DNA of 64,000 bases from Scortum barcoo (GCA_023238725.1 CM041546.1:22266085-22330084), one strand, 5' to 3'. Counted from the first letter of the stretch, positions 13,601 through 25,250 are shown. Translations and numbers: made by a program. The notes: a model not told the origin generated them from the sequence alone.

Positions 13601-16600
13601 GGGCCTGTGAGGATGGGAGGTCCACAAAACACCAAAAACGAGGGGAGGGGGAGAGCAGTATACAGACTCCCACTAAGGAAATCCATTTCTACCTTTCCCC
13701 CCTGTCTAAAAAGCCTCTTGCATTGTCAAGAGTAAGCAACAGATATCTAGTTACAGAGCCCAATCTGGCAGGAACTTAAAATGAAGGGTCTAACAATTTG
13801 AGGGGTAAAAAGAAAAAAACAAAAAGAAGTATGCTGGACTTCGAACAACATACCTCAATTAAAGCAATTTTGGTTTATTTAGACTGAGTTGCAAAGCCAT
13901 AAACAACTGTATTTGGAACAGTGGGACATATCCGTTGCAAGCTTTTGAAGACTTCTCTTAATGCTTTTTTTTTTGGTAGGGAGTGGAAGTGGAAAGCTTG
14001 GGCGAATTAGCCGTCATCTGCTCTCGGATGCAGCTCTTCCTTCTACAGATTTGAGCAGATCAGTGAAAAACCCATCAAATGAAGTACCCAACTGCTTTGG
14101 GTTAAGAGGGCTGTTTGAAGCGAAGAGGGTTCATCATCACTCAGAGTCACTGCCAAGTTTTTCAGGAGGGGACACTATGGCATAGTGAATGTGCATGACT
14201 AGCCAGAGTCAGACATCCGAAAAGACAAGAGGCAGTGCAGCGCAGTATCAAATGCCAATTAGAATAGGAACAAAGGGCGGTCTTAATGTTTTTCGCTATA
14301 ATGAAAAGACAAAATGTTGATCTTATTCTTGCCCATTCTTTCAGGGCTGGCTTTGGCATGAGTCCTCGCTTTACCGCAAAGCTAAATGCTGAAAGACAAA
14401 CAAAAGAGAGAGGACAAGTGAGTGACACTTGGAAACCACTGACTATGCAGGCTGGTTCCACTGGTCATTATAGGACATTCAGTTTGAGCTGAACTTGCTA
14501 ACACTTGATCGAAGATAACACCAGAGGTCAAAATAAAGCACAATTTCCATGGAAATTTTGGTTATTATTTCAAATGAAACAACAACCGAAGTGAGCGGCT
14601 ACAAGCTTGAAGACAGCGGAAATGTGACCTTGAAGGCAGCTTCAGGGTATGTAACAATTGACACCATCCAGGCCCTGCTGCGTGAACAGCTAATGATTGG
14701 CTCATCTTGGATACAGGTGTCATCACTTTGCTCCTCACAGTGTAAAGCTCTATTGTTGTGACAGTCAAATTTTGAACAGTCCAGGACAGTTGATCCCTGG
14801 TTTCATTGATAGAGGGGGAAGATGTATGGATGGTACACAAGCATTACAAAAACTGTGGTGGGACTGACAATTCTAAATATCTGAGTGGCTAACTGAATCG
14901 TCACTATGTCACATCGTTTGCCGTTTCACACCAACTGCAAATGAAGCACAGTATCTTGTCAACAGCAGATCAGCACCTGCTACAAACTCCTAGTGCAAAG
15001 GCATCTTAAATGCAACCAGCAGCTGATTCTTGACATGTCCACTACTCTGGAAATTACCCGCTCTCTAAGAATACTGATTACTACACAGGTGCAGCTACCT
15101 GAACTAGTCTATGTCTTCTTTTGTAAACGTCAAACGTTGTACACATTGTGTACAAAACAGTGTTTGGTCACTCAAACTTAGTGTTTGACCAAGGCCACTG
15201 AAATGTTTTCAAATCTTACGAGAGGCAGCAGTCCTTGCAGTCAAGTTGCACCTAACCCATTCACTGCTTATTTCATCTTTCACTAGTTTCTGAGGGCAAA
15301 GGGAGAGAAGCCACAAATGCCAAAACCCAGGCAACAAGTCTCTTTGTTTATAGAGGAAAGAGGGAGTGTGCATGTGGACTAACAAGAATACTGCCAGTAC
15401 TCTCTCTGAACTGTAATTATCTTCCTCTGCAAAACGTTTGTTGGCATTATTCAATTTTTAAAAAGGCATTCGTCCTGAAAGTGATTTAATCAAAATCATT
15501 TTAAATGCAGGAAAGAATAAGCAGACTAATAAAGACAGCTGCTATTAAGTAGATTCTATGTTGAACCCCCCCCCACCATCATACATGCGCTGCTTCCCTG
15601 AAACACCTTGCAAAACGTACGTAACCCTCTTGACGCTAACTAAGAGATGTCTTGCATAACTTAAGCACCCCATAAACTCCAAAGTCGTGACAGGGGACTC
15701 TGGCCACAGCACTCAAATCAATAAGCTGTCTACTGAGGCCCGCCCCGCGAGAAGACTACAGACAGATTATGCAGTCGGCCACTGATCACTTGGCCCAGTA
15801 AAAGATCCTACTCAAGTCTTAGAGCAGCATTCTCCTCCTAATACAAAAGACGTGCAGGGAATTGAATAGGCAATGACGTAAGCTTTTCACATTCAATTAC
15901 TCCTAAGTGTTCTTTTCCTCTCCTATGCAAGCATTAGCCTTTTGAGGAATTAAAACAATCTGGCAAACATAATGTTATGTTCAATTTTAATATGTCAGGG
16001 AAATGCCTTAAGCCAGTATATAAATGTAGATAGTAAAATGCCACAGACACTCTGTTAAGTGAGGTAAGGTGTGCAGTTATCAGCAGACATCACTATTAAT
16101 GTTAACTGGTGCTGAATGTCAATGACAGGAGCTGAAAACTTACCAAGACGCGGAAGAAGTATAGGTATTCTGCAGCACCGGAGTAGTTTCCACACTCATA
16201 CTGGAACTTGGCATATCTGTACAGCGTGTCCAAGTACTCCTGACGAAACTTCAAGAGAAATATCGATGTCACAAACAGAGAAAATGTTAAGCGTTGTCAG
16301 ACCAAACAACGCTTGAGCATATTTTCAAATCAAATATTGTGCTTGCTGCATAATTTTATGCAGCTGTGGTGCCTAGGAAAATCCCAGTTTTTTGTCAAAT
16401 CTCTTTGTGTTTCAGGGTTAAGGTGTTGTAATCATAATAAAAATATTATTTCCCAAACATCTGGGACAAAACAAATATATCTTAGGTCAACATAATTAAA
16501 CTGCTAATATGATTTTAATTTCATATTTATCTGTAGCAGTAACAATCTTCTCCGCTGTGGTGGCACACCACTGCTAACTTAACACAGAGTAAACACTGCT

Positions 16601-19600
16601 GTACCGTATCAGTGGTATTTTGCCAAGAATGGCAAGAGAATATTTAACTTTTGAAACAAATCTGCCAAGAAGTGGTCATGTGAACTAAATTAGAAATGCA
16701 TATGTATACACAGTATAGGGCTATCATTTCAAGCCTACTTGTCTTGCTATATTTAACTGCCCTTCCTGCTGTCCAGCGTCTCGCAGCAGCGTGCGCTGAC
16801 GTCAGGCCATTCACTAAGATTCAGTAGAACTGTGACAGACAGTGAGTGCTCTGGGCGGTCCAAGCCTTTCCCACAGCGTGCTGAGGGGCCCTGAGCTTGG
16901 GCTGTGTGGAGGTGCACTGAGGACAGCGTGCAGGTCAGCGGGATACCGGAGTGGGAGGGGACAGATGGAGGGGAGGGTGAGAAGCCAAACATCACGGTAA
17001 ATATAGAACCTCCGGCATTCTTGCGGCTCTATCCACGAGTCCCGAGCTACTCCGTTTATTCTTAACAATTCACCACAGAATGTAAATGTCCGCAGCATTT
17101 GTGCAAGCCATACAAACCCTGAAAATGAGTTAAGGGTTTTGGGAAGTAATTCTGCATTTCCCTGCTCGGCCTGCCCCTCCCACTTCGCCCCTAAAACAAC
17201 CATGGGTTCACACAAGAGCCATGGGAAATGCAGTGAAGAAGTGAGATGTCAGCAAATCAGGCCAACTTACGTTATGTTTTTCTGCCAAATAGTCAAAGAG
17301 CATTCGTCCATCTCTGCAAGAGAAAAAAAAAAAAAAGGAGGACAGTTTCAGTAGTTAGAGGCGATTTAACTTGAGTCGCCATTTGGCTGACATCCTGGTG
17401 TTTAGAGTCCCATTCAGGTATATTTTTCCACTTCTGGTCTAAATCAAGAGCCATACATAAATGAAGACCATTTCACTTTTAAAACTGTGTGATGGGCTGT
17501 TTATTACATTTGGTTTGGCTACTACAAATCTATGCTAGCCATGTCGAACAAATTATGTCTGTTGAGGAAAGTGAATACTGATTTTTCAGCACAGCCTTTG
17601 AGTCTCTTTGGCTTTGTCCAAATTAAAGGAATGCAGTGGCTCTTTTAAATGCAACTGCATTTTACAAGTTTGCCCGTAACCTAAATTCATGTGGTACCAC
17701 ATTGAAACTGTGTGTTTCTACGATATATTTACTTCTACAATGTAAGTAAATGATTATTTGCTGACACATTTAGGCTGAGGATTCGTGACAGGTTGTCTCT
17801 GCTTGAAGGCCAATGGAGGACGGTCTTTATAAGCTGCACAATGTCAGCCCACTGTACATTAGGGGAACACAGACCCTGATCATTTATCTGAGTCACCATA
17901 AAACTATGCTGTCCACATCAATACAATAATATCTTGATTTTTTACTTGTAAAAACATTTCTCAAACTGCACGACAGATGTACCTCTGTAGACAACATAGG
18001 CAAAATATCATCTGCAGTGTCATAACAGTCATAAAAGATATCTTAAATTTTACTTTGCACTTCTTATGAGATTTAGATGAGAGTCTGCTGCTGAGATGTC
18101 CAACAAGTGGTAGCTGTTCATGAAAAAGTCTGCACAGCATTACTGCCACCTTCTGCACTAAAAATGTCAAGGAGCCATCGGCAGCACGTTGACGAAAAAA
18201 AAAGTGGTTCCCATTGCTTTAACCTGTCTGAACAAATGAGAACATAAATCAGAAATCACACCAATGGTGATCAAAATCCACAGTGAGTCTCATAATGACC
18301 GATGTTTAAAAATATGCTATGAGCATGATTTACTGTGATAGCTGGCCTTGGTTTCTGGCTTCAGTAGTTGTCCAAATAAAGCCTGGTAAGCTGACTGTTC
18401 AATAAAAGTTGTACGACCAATAGGTTGTATTATTCTGTAAAATGTTTTGTAATCTTTTGTGGACCAGTCACAAAAACACAGGACATTGGGGTTCAAACAT
18501 AAAGTCATTTCTCATTTCAAGCACTGTATGATCTTCTTATCCAGAAATAATATTAAAAATAAGCAACTGTGTGAAGCATTATTTAGGCCATGATGGTGGA
18601 ATATAACCGTTGCATGTTCTTTGGCTTGAGCGCAAATTCTTCATTGACCCCAGATGAGTTTCCTATTGTTTTACAAACCAAATGGCATGAAGAAAAAATT
18701 ATGTATAACTTAAGACAGACATATGATTCCTCATCCAAAACCTAAAGTCCCTCCTTACTTCATATTGAAGGCAAACTAACAAGTGTCTGTCACAGACAAC
18801 TAACAACAATTACAAAGACATGTGCTAAGTCAATGTTGCTATTATCAAGCTTCTTATCTCACATAACAGCTCCTACAAATCTGTCTTAAATAAACAAATG
18901 TCTACGGTCAAACTCAAACAATATAATAAAACAGTGTGAGCTGTAAAGAGATGAAAATGGAAAATGCTTTTGATTAACTGTCCATACTCTCGCCAAGAAA
19001 CAAAGGAAAGGATTAAGACTGAATATGACCAAACTATTTTAATCACTATAGACGACAAAACGGTCTTAATAAAGTTAACCACAACATCTTGTGTCTGTCT
19101 CTTTTTTTACTTCTGTCTTTGCTGACTTCGCTCAGCAAAAGCCCTCAAAGGGCTTGATATATATTTCATTCAAAACGCAGCTCCACAGACTCTACATAAT
19201 CTCTTTGCAGTGCTGCTGTGCTGTCTACTGTTTCAAATAACAGGTTTTACTAATCCTTGAATCATGACAAGTAAGATCAGTGGTGAATTTCACAACCTCA
19301 GAGGCCAATCCTATCTTGCAGTTGCAGGAAAATAGTTAAATACAGAGGAAAGATACTACTCTTGTTTTGAGAAATAAAATTGCAGATGACACTCACCTGG
19401 TGGACTGCATCTGCCTCGTTGTCTCTGGGTCCTCAAACATTTTAACAATGGGCTCTGTCTCTGACTGCAGCTGCTTCAGCTGGGCCACGACCTCAGTCCT
19501 CTTCTCCCTCAGAGCTGACACAGGATGGATAAAGAAAGTCATTAGCTACAGCAACACTATAAACCAACATGTGCATAGTCTGTGCCCCAGCACTAAAAAC

Positions 19601-21113
19601 ACTGTAAATCCAGGTTTACTGCTAAATCAATGCTGAATGGAGTGAGTGGCGTGCACAGTAATATCAGTCTTCCTTGGTTGTGTGTGTGTGTGTTACGGCT
19701 GCAGACACGGGGATGAGGAGTGTGTATCAGCCAGTGATAGACACTTACTATGGGGAATTTCCTTGTCAGGAAACAGGCTCCTGTGAACATCCATGGCGAA
19801 GTCCACCATGTTTGTGTCACTGAGGAGGTCCAGTTTTCCATGAAGCAGCTCCTGCTCATTGTAGATCTGACAAACAGAGACAATAATAGAAAACAGAGGT
19901 GAGGGGGGTGTTTTTTGTCTAACCACGAGGTTCTGACAAAGTTATAAAGACAGATCCTTTGTGTTTCCAATTTATTAATTACAAGGCACAAAGTATTCAC
20001 TGCATAATGACTTCAGCCCACTTTTTCCATTCAGTTCATATAATACTGAACAACACGGAGAGGCACGCTGGCTATTGTTCTGTGACTAATAACAGCGTCC
20101 AACTTAACCAAAGACAAACATGACAGACACTAAAAACCACGTGTTACACGTAAGTTAGCCACAGACAACTGGAAAAGTATCTGTCGCTCATGTTATATAT
20201 ATAAATATACATGATATTCATGTGTTTTAATATTTAACCAGGTTAGCCAAAGCTAACGTGGCGGATGCCGGATGACGTTAGGCCAAATGGTTGTGGCAAG
20301 TGTTTTGAACACTGTAAATAAATAATTCCCAAGATTTTTCGCGATACTATCGAACAGTTGTCTAAATATGTACTCCAACCTTTGGTGTTATTATTACAAA
20401 TTAAGCACTTTTTGTCAGCTTACACCGGGTTAGCATCGCCTGAGAGAGCCCAGTTTTGACTGGTTTAATGACCGGTATATCCCCACTGGGCGGTGACATC
20501 GCTGATGCTATCGTGTGCTAACGTGTGAGAGCACCGCCCTGCTTGGGTGTACGGCTTCACGTGCCCTGAGTGGATGAAACGCGCACCCCTACAACCGCGT
20601 TAAACTGAAACAGTGCGTGGCCGGTGCACCCAGTGTAAAGCTCAGACCGATCAACGGGAGAACTTCCGATACTTTACTTTCAAATGTAAAAGTCAACTGA
20701 AAACATTAGATGTCATAGTATACAGCGTGATAGCTCATATCGGTATTTCCCGTAAGGTTTAGCTGTATTTTATCGCCACGCACCAATCTAGTAACTTGGG
20801 CGATGATCTGTTGTTTCTTTAATTCGGTTGACTGGTTTTCCGCTTTTATTTTGAACGCAAAAAAATCTATTTCCGCCTCCATTCCGGTAGCTTCACCCAG
20901 CAGCAGAAAACGTGACCAACTCTTCAGCGTATGACGCTTTTAAACTCCTCTAACTCTGTATACAGTTAATCTAAATACCGAAAAATATGTACCAAAGTGT
21001 TTATGTGTCAATATAGTCCGTACCTCTTTGACAGACAGGAACTCCAGCAGAGGAAAAACGAGGTGACGGTCTAAAAAGTGGGCAATTTTGGTGGTGAGGT
21101 CGTATTCCGCCAT
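2658..21113 (-). CDS. eif3e: eIF3 subunit e (INT6), 5' ten coding exons, partial gene
   Basis: Subunit e of translation initiation factor eIF3, which sits on the 40S ribosomal subunit and helps recruit mRNA through eIF4G. Ten exons on the minus strand join in frame to 354 complete codons plus 2 bases. The product begins [20 protein letters not shown] and includes [35 protein letters not shown] and [20 protein letters not shown], all hallmarks of vertebrate eIF3e. The N-terminal eIF3e domain covers roughly residues 5-135, and the PCI domain starts near residue 220 and is cut by the window edge. The human protein is 445 residues from 13 exons, so about 90 residues (exons 11-13) should lie left of position 1. 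Every junction is GT-AG and keeps phase, so nothing suggests a pseudogene. The start was chosen because it matches the family N-terminus and lies in a good context (AAAG before ATGG). Confidence 0.97.
2768..6230 (-). other. eif3e intron 9
   Basis: Intron of about 3.5 kb. Its open frames, including one of 130 codons on the plus strand at 3290-3682, resemble nothing I know and have no splice or codon context. No repeat was recognised. Confidence 0.8.
6231..6332 (-). CDS. eif3e: eif3e coding exon 9
   Basis: 102 bases (34 codons) encoding [20 protein letters not shown] through KKLRECES. Acceptor TTTTTCAG, donor GTAAGTAACC. Confidence 0.97.
6333..7064 (-). other. eif3e intron 8
   Basis: Intron of 732 bases between two firmly placed exons. 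Nothing further was recognised in it. Confidence 0.8.
7065..7191 (-). CDS. eif3e: eif3e coding exon 8
   Basis: 127 bases encoding [20 protein letters not shown] through KDLVKVIQQ. Acceptor CATTCCAG, donor GTACAGCAC. It ends in phase 0 after codon 284. Confidence 0.97.
7192..9954 (-). other. eif3e intron 7
   Basis: Intron of about 2.8 kb. It carries a CA microsatellite at 7649-7677. Nothing else was recognised. Confidence 0.8.
7649..7677. repeat. CA microsatellite, about 14 units
   Basis: Uninterrupted CA repeat in eif3e intron 7, preceded by an A12 run at about 7611-7622. Confidence 0.97.
9955..10079 (-). CDS. eif3e: eif3e coding exon 7, start of PCI region
   Basis: 125 bases encoding [20 protein letters not shown] through LFLYQP plus two bases. 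Acceptor CTGTCCAG, donor GTAAGTAAC. This is the most conserved part of the protein and leads into the PCI domain. Confidence 0.97.
10080..10461 (-). other. eif3e intron 6
   Basis: Short intron of 382 bases with no recognised element. Confidence 0.8.
10462..10587 (-). CDS. eif3e: eif3e coding exon 6
   Basis: 126 bases (42 codons) encoding [20 protein letters not shown] through RLRETIDNN. The acceptor ends in AAG and the donor is GTAAATGG. It is separated from exon 5 by the largest eif3e intron in the window. Confidence 0.96.
10588..16143 (-). other. eif3e intron 5
   Basis: The largest eif3e intron here, about 5.6 kb. It holds a block rich in GATGCATC palindromes (11827-12150) that may be an old non-autonomous transposon. 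A short CATC tandem lies near 12966-12980 and a C9 run near 15567. The rest is unremarkable. Confidence 0.8.
11827..12150. repeat. Possible old hAT-like non-autonomous element
   Basis: The palindrome GATGCATC occurs at 11827, 11893 and 12143, and GCATCGATGC at 11926, all within about 320 bases. Such clusters are typical of decayed fish hAT-type elements whose ends and sub-terminal repeats carry GATGCATC words. I cannot define the ends or a target duplication. Confidence 0.35.
16144..16248 (-). CDS. eif3e: eif3e coding exon 5
   Basis: 105 bases (35 codons) encoding [20 protein letters not shown] through FFRVL. The acceptor ends in AAG and the donor is GTAAGTTTTC. Confidence 0.96.
16249..17270 (-). 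other. eif3e intron 4
   Basis: Intron of about 1.0 kb. Overlapping open frames near 16753-17215 appear to be chance, because they match no family and lie inside the intron. Confidence 0.8.
17271..17313 (-). CDS. eif3e: eif3e coding exon 4 (43 bases)
   Basis: Short exon encoding [15 protein letters not shown], a very conserved eIF3e stretch. Acceptor CTCTTGCAG, donor GTAAGTT. It ends in phase 0 after codon 123. Confidence 0.96.
17314..19396 (-). other. eif3e intron 3
   Basis: AT-rich intron of about 2.1 kb in which no element was recognised. Confidence 0.8.
19397..19514 (-). CDS. eif3e: eif3e coding exon 3
   Basis: 118 bases encoding [16 protein letters not shown] through [13 protein letters not shown]. 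The acceptor is TGTGTCAG and the donor GTGAGTGT. The codon split with exon 2 gives Thr where mammals have Ala. Confidence 0.96.
19749..19866 (-). CDS. eif3e: eif3e coding exon 2
   Basis: 118 bases encoding [19 protein letters not shown] onward to DKEIPH plus one base. Acceptor TTTGTCAG, donor GTAAGTGT. The family reads IYNEKELLQGK here, so only conservative changes are seen. Confidence 0.97.
19867..21023 (-). other. eif3e intron 1, CpG-bearing near the promoter
   Basis: Intron of about 1.2 kb. The half next to exon 1 (about 20400-21020) is visibly richer in CpG than the other introns, as expected for the downstream edge of a housekeeping promoter. Confidence 0.7.
21024..21113 (-). CDS. eif3e: eif3e coding exon 1
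   Basis: Codons 1-30, from MAEYDLTT to FLSVKE. The ATG complement is at 21111-21113. The donor GTACGG follows the last GAG, in phase 0. Confidence 0.97.
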
Positions 21114-21180
21114 CTTTGCTCCGGGGAAAAGGAAGCGGAAGTGCGTTTCAGCCCGCTACTGAGGCTCTGACCAATCATCG
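21114..21180 (-). promoter_or_regulatory. eif3e: eif3e core promoter and TOP-like 5' UTR
   Basis: Read on the minus strand, a 13-base pyrimidine run CTTCCTTTTCCCC (21123-21135) ends 9 bases before the ATG. Just upstream are two GGAA cores on the plus strand, including GCGGAAGTG (21135-21143), an ETS-type site, and a CCAAT box at 21171-21175. eIF3e is known as a TOP (5' terminal oligopyrimidine) mRNA in mammals, so transcription may start at the C of this run. The start site itself is inferred, not measured. Confidence 0.6.
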
Positions 21181-22930
21181 GCATCCTCAGCATCCTCCAG
21201 AGGAAGTGCACAAACACACTGGAGATTTTCTTGTATCCGATATGCAAGTGTTGTCGTTTTTTGCCTACATTTCCCTGTGATAAGATCACTCTCTGGCTCC
21301 TGTCATGATTTTGCAGTGTGCAGGACTTTATGATCTTATGGCTCGGTGGCCAAATTTTACATTTTAGTAGAGTTATCAGCTGAGGAATAAAACATTTGTG
21401 TAGTGTGGGTTTGTGATATACAGTAAACAATATATAATGTATTTCATTTGATAAAATGACAGCTCAGATCCAGCTCCCTGTAGTGGAGAAAGGAACTGGA
21501 GGTTCTCTCACGTTTTACCCTTTTTTTCTTGCTCATGAAGTGTGTGTACTTTTTTTCTTTCTCTCTTCCTTTTTCTTATTTATTTATTTATTTTGCTTCA
21601 GTGGTTTCTCATAAGGATGCATGACTGTGACTTGTAAACCTTTCAAAATTCCCATAATTTCCCTGTGGTGTTGATTCAATGAAACATTTCATTTATAAGG
21701 AGGGATTCAAGTGAACGTTTTGTTGAATTTGAAAACATAGGCTTTCCTCCAGACACCACCAATATTTCTCCTAACAAGCTTGTGTATGACTTTGTTATGA
21801 GACTTAAACTGTTTGAGGGCAAATATAGTCATGATGAGCCCCCACTTATAAGCCTGCTAAATTTGAATGAAAACAACCAGATCGTTTCCAATAATTTGAC
21901 TTTTCCACAAGGTTAGAATGCCTTCTCTGTGTATTTGAACCATCCTCCTTTCTCCTCCTTCACTTCAGCAGCTGTCTCATAAAGGTGCCCGTGTGTCGAC
22001 CATACCCAGCCAACAACAGCCAATATCAGCTACTAAATGGCTCGTCTCTAATAGGTTTCACTAGTACCTTATTTTCATGACAACCACAAGACACTGTCTT
22101 GTATCCTCACACAATTCTTCCCTTGTTACCACTGGGCTCTCTCTTCCACTCCCAATTCTCCCTGCCGCCTGACGGCAGGTAGAAATGAGTCATAAACAGA
22201 CACCACTCACCATGGCCAGTTGCTGTTTTACTGGGTGCTTCTGACACCAGTCAGCTCTGGCTCAGTGGCAGCTCGCTTCAAATGAAAAAAAGAGAGAACA
22301 CAGCTTTTACTCTGCTGAAGCCTCCTTTGTGTTGCCTGCTTAATTTCAGGAAACCTTTTGCAGTAAAAAAGAGTCCCTCATACAATCATTTGGTCAGTTT
22401 GGCAGGTGTCATTTGGGAATTTGTTTCTATTAGATCATTCAATGATTTAATTTAAATAATTAAATGCTCCAGCCAGTTTGGCTGCCACTAAGCTGGCTTT
22501 ATAAGGTCACAGTGAAAAAACTCTCTCTGTCACTATTTTTCACCACAGTTTTCATTAATGTGAGCAGCTAGCATTCATAATGTATGTACATTTCTTTCTT
22601 TCTTGCTGTGTATGGAGTATTATTCTGTCTCTTGTGTATACCTGCTCAATGTTTTCTTGTAGTATTGACATACTAATTGTGTTATTAAGTTATATTAAAA
22701 ATCTACTTCACTTTGTGTGTCGCATAATCGTGATATGTTTAAACCCCCTAAATTCCTGCAAGAACCAGCCTTACAGTGTGGATCTAACTGTTGTTAGATA
22801 AAGTGATAAAGTTAGGGACTGCACAAAAGTTATTAATAAAAGTGGGAAGATACTGTTTACTGTACTGAAGGCAGGGACCTTATTAATGTATTTTTGTCTC
22901 AACCTAAATTATTATTTGAATCTAGCCTTT

Positions 22931-23747
22931 CAAAATCAAATCAAATCAAATTTATTTATTTAGAGCCCAAAATCACAAACATTGTTTGCCTCGGAGGGCT
23001 TTACAATCTGCAGTACAGTTGTGACACCCTCTGTCCTTAGACCCTCGAACCGAGTCAGGAAAAACTTCAAAAAAACCCTTTATGGGAAAAAGAAGAAACC
23101 TGAGGAAGAGCCACAGATGAGGGATCCCTCTCCCTGGGACAGGACAGACGTGCAATAGATGCCACATGTACAGAGAACATCATCAATCATATTATGGAAT
23201 TATACATGAGTCGTAATAAGCTGTAGCTATACTGAGTTCATTGGTTTAGTCCATGTGTGAAGGTATCACAGGTAATGGAAATGAGTCTGTGAGTCCAGGT
23301 GCATCTCTAGATGTCCTCATATGGAGCTCTGGGCCACTCGACCTTCTCTCCACAGCACAGACACAGATCATGTCCCCACCAGGCCAGTGAACCTCAGACA
23401 GATGGACCACAACCAGAATCAGTGAGGAACCTGCAAGACTGGAGAGAACAAAGAGGACCGGGGCTCCGGCAGTAACATGCACTTTACAGGACATAAGAGT
23501 ATTCACATTAACTGCTTTGACACTTTAGCCAATTTAACTACTTTACTTTAACCAGTTTAGCCACTTTAACCAGTTTCTAAAAGTGACTCCAGTTTGCACT
23601 ACTACCATAATATGAGTAAAGGAAGCAGAAGGAAGAGGAAGCAGAGACAGAGGAAGGTGCCCACCCTAACTATAAGCTTTATCAAAAAGGAAGGTTTTAA
23701 GTCTATTCTTAAACACTGACACTGTGTCTGCCTCTCGGACCCAGAAC
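22931..23747 (+). mobile_element. Teleost dispersed repeat, truncated copy
   Basis: The stretch opens with repeated CAAAT words and TTTATTTATT. It continues with GGGCTTTACAATCTGCAGTA, TCCTCTGTCCTTAGACCCTC and GAGGGATCCCTCTCC, and ends with TATAAGCTTTATCAAAAAGG and GTGTCTGCCTCTCGGACCC. I recognise this word order from a repeat found thousands of times in percomorph fish genomes. I do not know its formal family name. The usual 3' part after GGACCC is missing, so the copy is truncated. Open frames inside it are not genes. Confidence 0.75.
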
Positions 23748-23984
23748 TATGCAATATGATTAATAGTTACATGAAGAAAATGTTCCCATGCAACATGCTC
23801 CACAAATGATGACTTTGTCATACAGAGAGAACAGCCTTTTCTCTGTAAAAGGGTTTCATTGCTGTGTACATTGCTGGTGCACATTAGAGGGTCCAATAAG
23901 ATATATTAGTATATTATGTAAAAATCACATTTAGGATTAAATTGGGGTACACAGAGTTGTACCAATTTAACACTATATTACATA

Positions 23985-24011
23985 TAATACTGAATACTGA
24001 ATACTGAATAC
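23985..24011. repeat. GAATACT 7-base tandem
   Basis: About 3.5 copies of a 7-base unit read as AATACTG, in intergenic DNA. Confidence 0.8.
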
Positions 24012-24974
24012 AGTATTATTCTGACATGTTGTGACAAGTCAAGAAGGGGGTTCAAAGAAAACATCAATAATCCTATGGGGGCGGAGGGTTTGGTTTAAGT
24101 GAAATGTTTCAACCCCCCTCACCACGCTAATAAGGCAGGAAAACCTCGATGTGTCCTTCCAACCTTACTTTAGTGCAAAATGATCATAACCCAATAATTG
24201 TTCCTCCATGAAACATAAACACACACACTATATTGTCCATTTTCAGTGCAATGTGAGTTGTGTGCCTGCATTTTATGTGCAAGCAATAATAATTGTTATT
24301 ACACAATATTGAATTAGGAAGCAGCGGGAAAAATCTTCACCGGTCCAGACAAAGCCAATAAGCATTCTCAGATAGGTTAAACACCACAGACTAAATACAA
24401 AATGCCAAGAAATCATGTATTTTAAACACCAATATGAAAGCCAAATTGCTTTGGTTTCTCTTGTTTCACCCAGCCAGTCGTAGTAAAAAAAAGGTGCTTA
24501 GGAGGAAGTATTTTGGAAAAATGTGTGCAGTGGAATTCTCTTCAGTTTCTTCAGTTTTCTTTCCTGACTCCTAACTAATGTTACTTTGCTGATAACATGA
24601 ATTCACCCTCCAGACTTCACTCTGTAAATATTCACTGTAAAAAAACATTCTCCTTTCAGAGTATGTCATGTGTTTAGTTCATTTTGTGAGCAGTATCCTC
24701 ATTTTGATGAAAAAACATTACATTTGCTAATAGAAGTCTCAGACAAAGTACGTATTGAAATGTGCAAACTAAATAATCCTAACCACTGAACACCATTAAG
24801 GCCTAAACTATGATCAGCCAGTGTTTGTTTAAAAGGTCCAGCGCCAGCTTGATTATCCATCCCCATAGAGAAAAGCAAAGCCAAAGCCATGAAAGGCAGA
24901 GAGTTGGAAAAATGTTAGGGGGTTATTGAGACAATAAAGAAAATCATGGGATGGACGATTTCTAGTAAATATAA

Positions 24975-25225
24975 GTATGTTTATTGGCTTTCTCTTTCAG
25001 AGTCACACGAGAATGTTGACTCTCATATCAGCACTGTTTGGTTTTTGTAATTATGAAGATTAGCTTAGTTTAGCATAGCATAAAGGCTGGAAACCAAAAT
25101 AGCTCGCGTCATTTTTATAGTACGATATAAAAGAGTGTAAAAATGACAAGTTGTAGTTTTACGAGGGGTTATGTACCAGAATATTTTCTTGGCCATGAAC
25201 AGTGACTTCCTGAAGTCTTGTTGTT
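24975..25225 (+). repeat. Teleost dispersed repeat, sense copy
   Basis: Contains TTATTGGCTTTCTCTTTCAG, TTAGCATAGCATAAAGGCTG and GACAAGTTGTAGTTTTACGA, followed by TCTTGGCC and GTGACTTCCTGAAGTC. This matches a common fish repeat as I remember it. Its last 85 bases pair with the antisense copy at 25437-25518. Confidence 0.65.
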
Positions 25226-25250
25226 AACATTAGGTTACCGGGCAACGAGC

